A stretch of 64,000 nucleotides of DNA from Sphingobium limneticum (GTDB taxonomy: Bacteria > Pseudomonadota > Alphaproteobacteria > Sphingomonadales > Sphingomonadaceae). Positions 8,808 to 15,350 of the stretch are shown here, one piece after another (position 1 is the first letter of the stretch; every line of letters begins with the position of its first letter). The position numbers and the translations under genes are program-made. Location: NCBI RefSeq assembly GCF_008710155.1, contig NZ_VYPZ01000014.1:24599-88598 (forward strand), read 5' to 3'. The notes beneath the pieces are model-generated. The model had not been told where the DNA came from. It was given only the letters and a program-made list of their open reading frames with translations, and ran no database searches.

Positions 8808-9110
8808 TCACGGCTGTTGCGGTGGTGCGCCGCGGCCGGGCTGGGCGAAGGGGTCCGCCATCAGATGGGCGTGGACGGCCAGCGCCCGGTCCCAGGCCTG
8901 ATCGAACGGGGTGCCGGCCAGCTTGCGCCGCAGCCGATGCGCGCTGGACCGCGATATGCCCGCCGCGCGCGCGGCGATGGTCACATGGCCGCTGTCCAGC
9001 AGGACGGAGAGGAAGAGGCGCTGTCGGGCAGGCGTCCAGTGCGCGCGATCGATGACGCGATCAGTGACGGGCGCGCGATCGCGCTCGGCGGGGGAGGTTT
9101 GCTGTTCCAT
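8808..9110 (-). CDS. small helix-turn-helix protein
   Basis: Predicted DNA-binding protein of about 100 residues. After a polar N-terminus it has WTPARQRLFLSVLLDSGHVTIAARAAG and then ISRSSAHRLRRKLAG, a classic helix-turn-helix pattern (AA-x-x-x-GIS-x-SSAxRLRRK) at about residues 35-65, followed by FDQAWDRAL. Small proteins of this layout recur in sphingomonads; no function is known to me. Start ATG 9110 is chosen because upstream residues are low-complexity; the frame could begin at 9185. The gene ends 24 bases before the 11-bp array, making the array its candidate target. Confidence 0.7.
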   Translation of the reverse strand: MEQQTSPAERDRAPVTDRVIDRAHWTPARQRLFLSVLLDSGHVTIAARAAGISRSSAHRLRRKLAGTPFDQAWDRALAVHAHLMADPFAQPGRGAPPQQP

Positions 9111-9187
9111 CTGCAAGGATAGATCAGAGAAAGCGGGAATAGGAAAGCGTGGGTGAAGGGGGTGATGTAGACTAGAAACCGACATAT

Positions 9188-9308
9188 TCCCCCTCCCGTT
9201 TGCGGAAAGGGGCTAGGGGGTGGGCTGGACGTCGCGACCGCCCACCCCGCTGCGACTAACGCGCTGCGCGCGCAAGTCTCGCTGCCCCTCCCGCAAGCGG
9301 GAGGGGAA
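9188..9308. repeat. intergenic palindromic repeat
   Basis: GC-rich element between the HTH gene and higA. It ends with the perfect hairpin CCCCTCCCGC-AA-GCGGGAGGGG at 9285-9306 and begins with the related word CCCCCTCCCGTTTGCGG at about 9189. It belongs with the family of 'CTCTCCCG...CGGGAGAG' elements at 25050-25199, 56155-56336 and 57581-57757. No gene is seen in 9111-9377. Confidence 0.7.
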
Positions 9309-9377
9309 TGACAGGAAGCCTGCCCCGATTGGCTGTATCATCCCTCTCAGAGGTAATGTCGGATCAAAAGCCACCCC

Positions 9378-9668
9378 TCAAGCGGCATCTTCCAAGCGCC
9401 GGACAGGCGGTTGCTTGTGCTGCATGGCCTTCCAAAGATCATGATTGGCCTGCATCGCGAGCCATGCGCGTGCGGTGCTTGCGCCGGCCTGTTCCAGGCG
9501 CACGGCCAGATCGGGGCTGATCGCAGCCTTGCCATTGAGTACTCGCGACAGCGCGACACGCGACATGGCAAGCCGGTCGGCAGCCTCCGTGACGGACAAG
9601 TTCAGCGCGGCAACCACCTCGTCGCGCAATATAGTGCCGGGATGAGGCGGATTGTGCATCATAGTCAT
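9378..9668 (-). CDS. higA: HigA-type antitoxin, XRE HTH
   Basis: Antitoxin and autorepressor of a type II toxin-antitoxin pair, about 96 residues. It shows the HigA start block HNPPHPGTILRDEVV and the XRE-type helix-turn-helix LSVTEAADRLAMSRVALSRVLNG, followed by ISPDLAVRLEQA, as in HigA/VapI proteins. Start ATG 9668 is 4 bases after the higB stop with AGGA just upstream; further ATGs at 9662 and 9659 are possible. The toxin-first order (higB then higA) is the normal arrangement of this family. Confidence 0.9.
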   Translation of the reverse strand: MTMMHNPPHPGTILRDEVVAALNLSVTEAADRLAMSRVALSRVLNGKAAISPDLAVRLEQAGASTARAWLAMQANHDLWKAMQHKQPPVRRLEDAA

Positions 9669-9672
9669 GGTC

Positions 9673-9951
9673 CTAATGATAATCCTGATAATCGACCAGT
9701 TCGACGTTCGCACCAATGAAGCGATAGGTGATGCGCCAGTTACCGTTGACCCAGACCGACCAATGCCCCTTCAAGTCGCCCTTCAACGGATGCAGTTTGA
9801 ACGATGGCAAGTTCATGTCATCGGGGCTGGTGGCTACGTCGAGCAGCCCCAATATGTGTCCCAGCTTCTTTTGATGCGACGCCTGAATGCCTCGCGTTGT
9901 GCCGGTACGATAAAAGGCTTCGAGCCCTTTGTGTCGAAGTCCGACGATCAT
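9673..9951 (-). CDS. higB: HigB/RelE-family toxin
   Basis: Ribosome-dependent mRNA interferase toxin of the HigB group, 92 residues. The sequence follows the family pattern: HKGLEAFYRTGTTRGI near the N-terminus, LPSFKLHPLKGDLKGHWSVWV in the middle and NWRITYRF near the end, with ELVDYQDYH as the C-terminus. The basic and aromatic residues expected of the active surface (Lys, Arg, His, Tyr) are present, so it looks intact. It precedes higA by 4 bases; a dyad operator lies directly upstream. Confidence 0.92.
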   Translation of the reverse strand: MIVGLRHKGLEAFYRTGTTRGIQASHQKKLGHILGLLDVATSPDDMNLPSFKLHPLKGDLKGHWSVWVNGNWRITYRFIGANVELVDYQDYH

Positions 9952-9953
9952 GG

Positions 9954-9984
9954 TGCATTGTATCGCATAACGATACAGAATGCA
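9954..9984. promoter_or_regulatory. dyad operator/promoter of higBA
   Basis: A palindrome two bases upstream of the higB start: outer arms TGCATT and AATGCA, inner arms GTATCG and CGATAC around CATAA. The position and the HTH in HigA make this the probable autoregulatory operator. Confidence 0.6.
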
Positions 9985-10005
9985 ATGCCTCCATGCCCGT
10001 GTGCC

Positions 10006-10833
10006 CTAATAACTCTCGCCCCCGCACGTCACGCGGCCGGTGCCGCGATTGTCCACGGTGCAGGCGGCCTTGCCGGCTACGCTGATGTTGCCCGATCCCG
10101 ATGTCACGACCTTGGCCGTGACGTCGGCGGTCAGGGCGATGGTGCCGGGGCCTTCGTTGCGGATGCTGGCCTGACGTGCGCGCAGCGGTTCGGCGGCGAT
10201 CGCGCCGGGGCCGGTGACATGGACATTGGCGATGCCGGTACGGCCCGCCAGCGTCGCCCGGCCGCTGCCCGCCAGCAATATGTCGATCCGGTCGAGTTGC
10301 ACGTCGCTGATGCTGATATCGCCATTGCCGCCCAGCGAAACCTGTCCCTGCAAGCCCTTCATCCGATTGACGGCGACCGAGCCGCCGCCAGTCAGGATGA
10401 TCCGATCGACCATGGGCGTCGACAGGCGCAGGGTCGCCGCGCCGCTGCTCTTTTCGCCGGCGCGCGGGCGCTCCATCGACACGATCAGCAGGCGGCCGGA
10501 CACATCGACCTTCAGCCGGTCGAGCGCGCCCTGATCGCCCTCCGCCCGCGCCGACGCGCCCGGCCCGGTGGTCAGAACCACGGTGACGGGCGCATCCACG
10601 CGGATGCCGTCGAAACTGGTGATGGTGAAGCCACGCGTCGCCGCACTGGCCGGCGCGGCGAACAGCAGTGCCGCCGCGCTGGTTGCCGCCGCGACGGGCA
10701 ACAGCCGCGCGGCGCTTTCCAACGCAACGGGCAACGGCCGCGCCGCACTTGCCAACGCGACGGGCAGCAGCCGCGCCGCGATGATCAGGGCGCGCAGCGT
10801 GCCTCGCCCGGTCCCATTCCGCTCTTCGTGCAT
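10006..10833 (-). CDS. DUF2807 (head GIN domain) secreted protein
   Basis: Exported beta-helix-like envelope protein, 275 residues; function unknown. The C-terminal half is the DUF2807/auto-transporter-adhesin head GIN pattern with repeated G-x-G turns (GGGSVAVNRMKG, GGNGDISISDV, GSGRATLAGR, GPGAIAAEPL, GSGNISVAGK). The signal region is unusual: three 11-residue near-repeats (LLPVALASAAR, PLPVALESAAR, LLPVAAATSAA), encoded by a 33-bp tandem triplication, precede the cleavage-like APASA-A. Start ATG 10833 overlaps the end of the upstream paralogue by 49 bases; a later start within the repeats cannot be excluded. Confidence 0.78.
   Translation of the reverse strand: MHEERNGTGRGTLRALIIAARLLPVALASAARPLPVALESAARLLPVAAATSAAALLFAAPASAATRGFTITSFDGIRVDAPVTVVLTTGPGASARAEGDQGALDRLKVDVSGRLLIVSMERPRAGEKSSGAATLRLSTPMVDRIILTGGGSVAVNRMKGLQGQVSLGGNGDISISDVQLDRIDILLAGSGRATLAGRTGIANVHVTGPGAIAAEPLRARQASIRNEGPGTIALTADVTAKVVTSGSGNISVAGKAACTVDNRGTGRVTCGGESY
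10691..10789. repeat. 33-bp tandem repeat, 3 copies, inside a signal peptide
   Basis: Three adjacent 33-base units at 10691-10723, 10724-10756 and 10757-10789 share the cores GCGACGGGCAACAGCCGCGC / GCAACGGGCAACGGCCGCGC / GCGACGGGCAGCAGCCGCGC. They keep the reading frame and extend the hydrophobic part of the DUF2807 signal sequence by 11 residues per unit. Confidence 0.85.
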
Positions 10834-11546
10834 TGCGCCTTGCCCTTCACCGTCACGTCGCCCGGACCCATGATGCTGATAGCGACCTTCCCGTCGGAGG
10901 CAAAGTCGATGTCGCCCGCGCCCAATATGTCGACCTTCGCCGTGCCGACCTTCAGCGCTTCGGCGTCGATATTGCCGGCGCCGGTGATGGAGAATTTCGC
11001 CTGGTCCGCTGTGCCGGCGATCTTCATGGAGCCGGCGCCGGTAATGTCGGTGGTCAGCGACTTGAGCGTCACCGCGCCGATGCGGAAATCGCCCGCGCCG
11101 GTCAGCGACAGGGTCAGGCTGTCGCCCTGCGCCTTGTCCAGATCGAAATCGCCTGCGCCGGTCAGGTCGGCGGACGTGATCATGGGCATGGTGACATGGA
11201 CGGTCGCGCCCTTATCCCCATCCTTGCGGCCCCAGCTCCAGTCGCCCTTGGACTTGCGGCCGATGATGAGCGTGCCGCCTTTCGTGCGGATGTCGAGATC
11301 GGCAACCGCCTTGGCATCGCCGTCGGCGCTGATCTTGAAATGCTCGCCGATGGTGACGACGACATTGTCCGGGCCGGTCGCCTCTATCGCGTCGAACTGG
11401 CTGAGTTTCGCCCAGTCCTGCGTGCCTTGCGCGACCTTTTCGGCGCTTGTTTCGGCGGCGGGGGTTTCGTCGGTGCGCGAGCAGGCGGCGGTCGACAGAG
11501 CCATGCCCGCGACCATGAGGGCGAAAAGGGGAAGGGGGCGGGACAT
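10785..11546 (-). CDS. DUF2807 (head GIN domain) lipoprotein
   Basis: Paralogue and upstream partner of the preceding gene, 253 residues. A lipoprotein signal ends in ALSTAAC, followed by a short acidic linker and the DUF2807 region: FDAIEATGPDNVVVTIG, then a ladder of GAGD/GAGN turns (LTGAGDFDL, LTGAGDFRIG, ITGAGSMKI, ITGAGNIDAEAL, LGAGDIDF, MGPGDVTVKG) typical of a right-handed beta-helix. Start ATG 11546 has AGGAG six bases upstream (CAGGAGATAGCG); the longer frame is rejected. Probable periplasmic or outer-membrane location; role unknown. The two DUF2807 genes form one operon. Confidence 0.85.
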   Translation of the reverse strand: MSRPLPLFALMVAGMALSTAACSRTDETPAAETSAEKVAQGTQDWAKLSQFDAIEATGPDNVVVTIGEHFKISADGDAKAVADLDIRTKGGTLIIGRKSKGDWSWGRKDGDKGATVHVTMPMITSADLTGAGDFDLDKAQGDSLTLSLTGAGDFRIGAVTLKSLTTDITGAGSMKIAGTADQAKFSITGAGNIDAEALKVGTAKVDILGAGDIDFASDGKVAISIMGPGDVTVKGKAQCTKSGMGPGEARCAP

Positions 11547-11668
11547 CGCTATCTCCTGTTTGTGTATTGCAGCGATAATACACATGCGCGGTGGCGGTTC
11601 CAAGCCCCCTTGTTCGTCAGACAGGGTCTGGCATGTTAGCCCCTTGATAATAAGCGGAGTCCGCCTCT

Positions 11669-13249
11669 ATGCGCCTGTCCCTCATCGCTCTTCCCCTGCT
11701 GTCCCTGATCGCGAGCACGGCCCATGCGCAGGTCGATGACGGCGCGCGCTGGTGGGCGCATGTCGAGGCGCTGGCCAATGATGGCATGGAAGGGCGGGGG
11801 ACCGGTACGCCGGGCTATGACCGGGCGGCCGATTATGTGATCGGCCAGTTCAAGGCGCTGGGGCTGAAGCCCGCCGGGGTGGATGGCTACAAGCAGCCGG
11901 TCGCCTTCGTCGAGCAGCGCATCCAGTCGGACCGCAGCAGCGCCGCGCTGGTGGGGCCGCAGGGGGAGACGGCGCTGGCGGTGCCGGGCGACCTCATCTT
12001 TTCAGGGAGCGGCGGGCCGGTGCCCGAAAGCATCGACGCGCCGATGGTCTTTGCCGGCTATGGCCTGCATCTGCCGGAAGCGGGGCATGATGATTTTGCC
12101 GGGCTGGACCTGAAGGGCAAGATCGTGGTGGTGCTGTCGGGCGGGCCGGCGGATATCTCCGGCGCGCTGAAATCCCATGCCCGGTCGGAACGGTCGCAAT
12201 GGCTGGCCGAGCAGGGGGCGGTCGGCCTCATCGCGTTGGTGACGCCGGGGCAGGTGGAAATCCCCTGGGTGCGCCGGGTCGCGCTGGCCGGGGCGCCGGC
12301 GCTCTATTTTGCCGACGATGCCATGCGGGAAACGAAGCTGCCCTTCCTGAGCGCGCAGTTCGATCCGGCCAAGTCGGCGCAGTTCTTCGCAGGCACGGGC
12401 AAGGATTTCGCGGCCATCGCGGCGGCGGCCGATGCGTCCGCGCCGGTCGCCAGCTTCCCGCTGGCGCTGCGTTTGAAGGCGCAGGTGGCGGCCACGCGGC
12501 GCGACCTGACTTCGCCCAATCTGGTGGCGGTCATGCCGGGCAGCGATCCCAGGCTGAAGGCCGAGCATGTCGTGCTGTCGGCGCATCTGGACGGTTATGG
12601 CATCGGCACGCCGATCAAGGGCGACGCCATCTATAATGGGGCGTTCGACAATGCGTCGGGCGTGGCCAGCCTGCTGGAAATCGCGCGCGCATTGAAGGCG
12701 AGCAAGGTGAAGCCCAAGCGCTCCATCCTGTTCACCATCGTCACGGCGGAGGAGAAGGGGCTGCTGGGCGCGCGCTATTTTGCGGGGCGGCCGACCGTGC
12801 CGGCCAAGAGCATCGTGGCGGACCTGAATTTCGATATGGCGCTGCCCATCTTTCCGCTGACCAGCGTGACGCCGGTGGGCTATGACCAAAGCAGCCTGGG
12901 CAAGGACGCCGAAGTGGTGAGCGCGCAGATGAACCTGCCGATAACGCCCGATCCCTTCCCGGATCGCAACGTTTTCATCCGGTCCGACCAATATGCCTTC
13001 ATTCGGCAGGGCATCCCGGCGCTGTTTTTCAAATATGGGTTCAAGGCGGGGACACCCGAAGCGACCACGGAAAAGGCGTGGCGGGCCAATATCTATCATT
13101 CGCCGTTCGACGATCTGAACCAGCCGGTGCTGCCGGCGGAGACGGCGAAGCTCAATGCCTATGTGACTGCGGTGACGCTGCGCGTCGCCAATGCGGCGGC
13201 GCGGCCGGCGTGGAACGACGACAGTTTCTTCAAGCGGTTCGCGAAATAA
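11669..13249 (+). CDS. M28-family zinc aminopeptidase
   Basis: Secreted metallopeptidase, 526 residues with a signal peptide ending AHA-QV. A protease-associated-type insert lies at about residues 100-230. The M28 catalytic block is complete by eye: SAHLDGYG (zinc His and Asp), YNGAFDNASGVASLLE (bridging Asp), TAEEKGLLGARYFAG (catalytic Glu-Glu), LNFDM (zinc Asp) and IYHSPFDDLN (last zinc His). Family members release N-terminal amino acids or process peptides in the periplasm. Start ATG 11669 begins the signal peptide; a GGAG lies upstream. It is divergent from the DUF2807 pair. Confidence 0.92.
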   Translation: MRLSLIALPLLSLIASTAHAQVDDGARWWAHVEALANDGMEGRGTGTPGYDRAADYVIGQFKALGLKPAGVDGYKQPVAFVEQRIQSDRSSAALVGPQGETALAVPGDLIFSGSGGPVPESIDAPMVFAGYGLHLPEAGHDDFAGLDLKGKIVVVLSGGPADISGALKSHARSERSQWLAEQGAVGLIALVTPGQVEIPWVRRVALAGAPALYFADDAMRETKLPFLSAQFDPAKSAQFFAGTGKDFAAIAAAADASAPVASFPLALRLKAQVAATRRDLTSPNLVAVMPGSDPRLKAEHVVLSAHLDGYGIGTPIKGDAIYNGAFDNASGVASLLEIARALKASKVKPKRSILFTIVTAEEKGLLGARYFAGRPTVPAKSIVADLNFDMALPIFPLTSVTPVGYDQSSLGKDAEVVSAQMNLPITPDPFPDRNVFIRSDQYAFIRQGIPALFFKYGFKAGTPEATTEKAWRANIYHSPFDDLNQPVLPAETAKLNAYVTAVTLRVANAAARPAWNDDSFFKRFAK

Positions 13250-13254
13250 CGGCC

Positions 13255-13644
13255 TCAGGCCGCTGGCGCGCTTTCATAGAGTTCCAGCGGCAGTCCGTCC
13301 GGGTCGGCGAAGAAGGTGAAGCGCTGACCGGTATATTCGTCGATGCGGATGGGTTCGCAATCGACGCCGGCCGCCGCCAGCCGCGCGACTTCCGCGTCCA
13401 GATCGTCGATCAGAAAGGCGAGATGGCGCAGGCCGAGCGCTTCGGGGCGGCTGGGCCGGGGCGGGGGCGCGGGGAAGGAAAAGAGTTCGATCTGCGCATT
13501 GCCCGCGTCCAGATCGCATTTCCACGATTGCCGTTCCGCCCGCCACACTTCGCGGATCACCGGCAGGCCCAATATGTCGCGATAGAAGGCCCGCGAACGG
13601 TCATAGTCGGAACAGATGAGGGCGATATGATGGATGACGCGCAT
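13255..13644 (-). CDS. VOC family protein, glyoxalase-like
   Basis: 129-residue vicinal-oxygen-chelate protein close to the GloA2/YaeR type. It shows the N-terminal metal His in IHHIALICSDYDRSRAFYRDILG, the second-module block LGLRHLAFLIDDLDAEVARL and the C-terminal metal Glu in RFTFFADPDGLPLELYE. Substrate is unknown. Convergent with the M28 peptidase, 5 bases apart. Confidence 0.88.
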   Translation of the reverse strand: MRVIHHIALICSDYDRSRAFYRDILGLPVIREVWRAERQSWKCDLDAGNAQIELFSFPAPPPRPSRPEALGLRHLAFLIDDLDAEVARLAAAGVDCEPIRIDEYTGQRFTFFADPDGLPLELYESAPAA

Positions 13645-13686
13645 CGGCGGTCCATAGGGGATGCGTGGCGGCGGTCAAAGCGTTCC

Positions 13687-14076
13687 TTAACCGTGCGCGG
13701 CGCGCCTTTGCACCGGGGCGGCGAACAGCCATTCTTCCGCCTCTGCCACGGACGCGAAGATGTCGGCCTCGTCCCGGACGCTCAGGATGCGGCGGGTCTG
13801 CATGCGGGTCAGATTGTCGTGCCGCACCACCGCCAGACGGCGCGAGCGGAAGGGTGATTCCAGCATCACGCGCATGAAGGTCGCCACCACTTCCTGCGAC
13901 TGGATGACGCAGCCTTCGGTGTTGACCAGCAGATAATATTCGTCGGACCCCAGCCCCATGGCGATGACGGCGGCCTCTTTCTCGTCGCTGAAACGCCGAA
14001 CGTCCGCCGGTTCGAGAAAGCCGGTCATCTGGGCGATGACGAGGCTGCGGCTTGGGTCCGAAGTGATGCTGATCAT
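13687..14076 (-). CDS. STAS/SpoIIAA-like small protein
   Basis: Cytoplasmic protein of 129 residues without signal or membrane segments. The pattern (ISITSDPSRSLVIAQMTGFL, then EYYLLVNTEGCVIQSQEVV, then RRLAVVRHDN) resembles the single-domain SpoIIAA-like/STAS fold common in sphingomonads, without a recognisable partner kinase nearby. Function not assigned. Start ATG 14076. Confidence 0.6.
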   Translation of the reverse strand: MISITSDPSRSLVIAQMTGFLEPADVRRFSDEKEAAVIAMGLGSDEYYLLVNTEGCVIQSQEVVATFMRVMLESPFRSRRLAVVRHDNLTRMQTRRILSVRDEADIFASVAEAEEWLFAAPVQRRAAHG

Positions 14077-14260
14077 GGGGGCTTTCCTGTCCGTCGCTGA
14101 TCCAGCCCTGCGATATCGGGGTTAACGAAAGCTAATATTCTTTCGGTGGTTAGACCAATGTCTAAACGATCGGTAAAATCTTCCTCCGCTTTGAACGCAA
14201 GGCGCCTGGGACAAACTGCCCGGCTTGATCGCCCCGGACCCCCGGCCTACATCCGCTGGC

Positions 14261-15256
14261 ATGACATACGCACCCTATCCGGCGCTGCGCCTGCGCCGCA
14301 CCCGTGCATCGGCCTGGAGCCGGGCGATGCATGCCGAAAACCGCCTGTCGCCCAGCGATTTCATCTGGCCGCTGTTCGTGACCGAAGGGACCGGCGTGGA
14401 AGAACCGATCGGCGCGCTGCCCGGCGTGTCGCGCTGGTCGGTGGACCTGATGGTCGAGCGGGCGAAGGACGCGCGCGATGCCGGCATTCCCTGCCTTGCC
14501 CTCTTCCCCAATACCCAGGCGGAGCGGCGCAGCGACGACGGGACCGAAGCGCTCAATCCCGATAATCTGATGTGCCGGGCGATCCGCGCGATCAAGGATG
14601 CGGTGCCCGATATCGGCATCCTGACCGACGTGGCGCTGGACCCCTATACCGCCCATGGGCAGGACGGGCTGCTGGACGATACCGGCTATGTCCTCAATGA
14701 CGCGACCATCGACATATTGGTCGGCCAGTCGCTCAACCAGGCGGCGGCGGGCGCGGACATCATCGCGCCCAGCGACATGATGGACGGCCGGGTCGGCGCG
14801 ATCCGCGCCGCGCTGGAACAGGGCGGCCATGCCAATGTGCAGATCATGGCCTATGCCGCCAAATATGCCAGCGCCTTCTACGGCCCGTTCCGCGATGCGG
14901 TGGGATCGCGCGGGTTGCTGAAGGGCGACAAGAAAAATTACCAGATGGACCCCGCCAATGGCGAGGAAGCGCTGCGCGAAGTGGCGCTGGACCTGGCCGA
15001 GGGCGCCGACAGCGTGATGGTGAAGCCGGGCCTGCCCTATCTGGACATCGTCGCGCGCGTGCGCGACCGCTTCGCCGTGCCGGTCTTCGCCTATCAGGTG
15101 TCGGGCGAATATGCGATGATCGAACATGCGGTCGCCGCCGGTGCGGCGGATCGCGACACGATGGTGCTGGAAACGCTGATGGCGTTCAAGCGCGCCGGTT
15201 GCTCGGGCGTGCTGACCTATCATGCGCTGCATGCGGCGCGGTTGTTGGGCGGGTAA
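14261..15256 (+). CDS. hemB: delta-aminolevulinic acid dehydratase
   Basis: Porphobilinogen synthase of haem biosynthesis, 331 residues. The Schiff-base lysine is in VMVKPGLPYLDIV and the second active-site lysine in AYAAKYASAFYGPFRDA. The metal loop reads DVALDPYTAHGQDG with Asp/Ala in place of the zinc cysteines, the magnesium-dependent type known from Pseudomonas and rhizobia. Start ATG 14261 gives the family N-terminus YPALRLRRTRASAWSR; the frame could extend 12 codons upstream. No strong ribosome-binding site is visible. The 184 bases before it hold no gene. Confidence 0.95.
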   Translation: MTYAPYPALRLRRTRASAWSRAMHAENRLSPSDFIWPLFVTEGTGVEEPIGALPGVSRWSVDLMVERAKDARDAGIPCLALFPNTQAERRSDDGTEALNPDNLMCRAIRAIKDAVPDIGILTDVALDPYTAHGQDGLLDDTGYVLNDATIDILVGQSLNQAAAGADIIAPSDMMDGRVGAIRAALEQGGHANVQIMAYAAKYASAFYGPFRDAVGSRGLLKGDKKNYQMDPANGEEALREVALDLAEGADSVMVKPGLPYLDIVARVRDRFAVPVFAYQVSGEYAMIEHAVAAGAADRDTMVLETLMAFKRAGCSGVLTYHALHAARLLGG

Positions 15257-15350
15257 TCCACCGACATCGTTCGTCTTCTGCCACAATCCTGCTTGTGTCC
15301 TGCCCGCCTGCTGCCCCATGACAGGGGCCGGGCGGCAGGAGGACCGGAAT

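Noticed and set aside
8524..9122. Several open frames across the 11-bp array on both strands
   Set aside because: The array period is 11, not a multiple of 3, and the translations are low-complexity Arg/Ala/Gly text without start signals.
9378..9984. Prophage remnant around higBA
   Set aside because: No integrase, phage structural gene or attachment site is seen; a free-standing toxin-antitoxin pair explains the genes.
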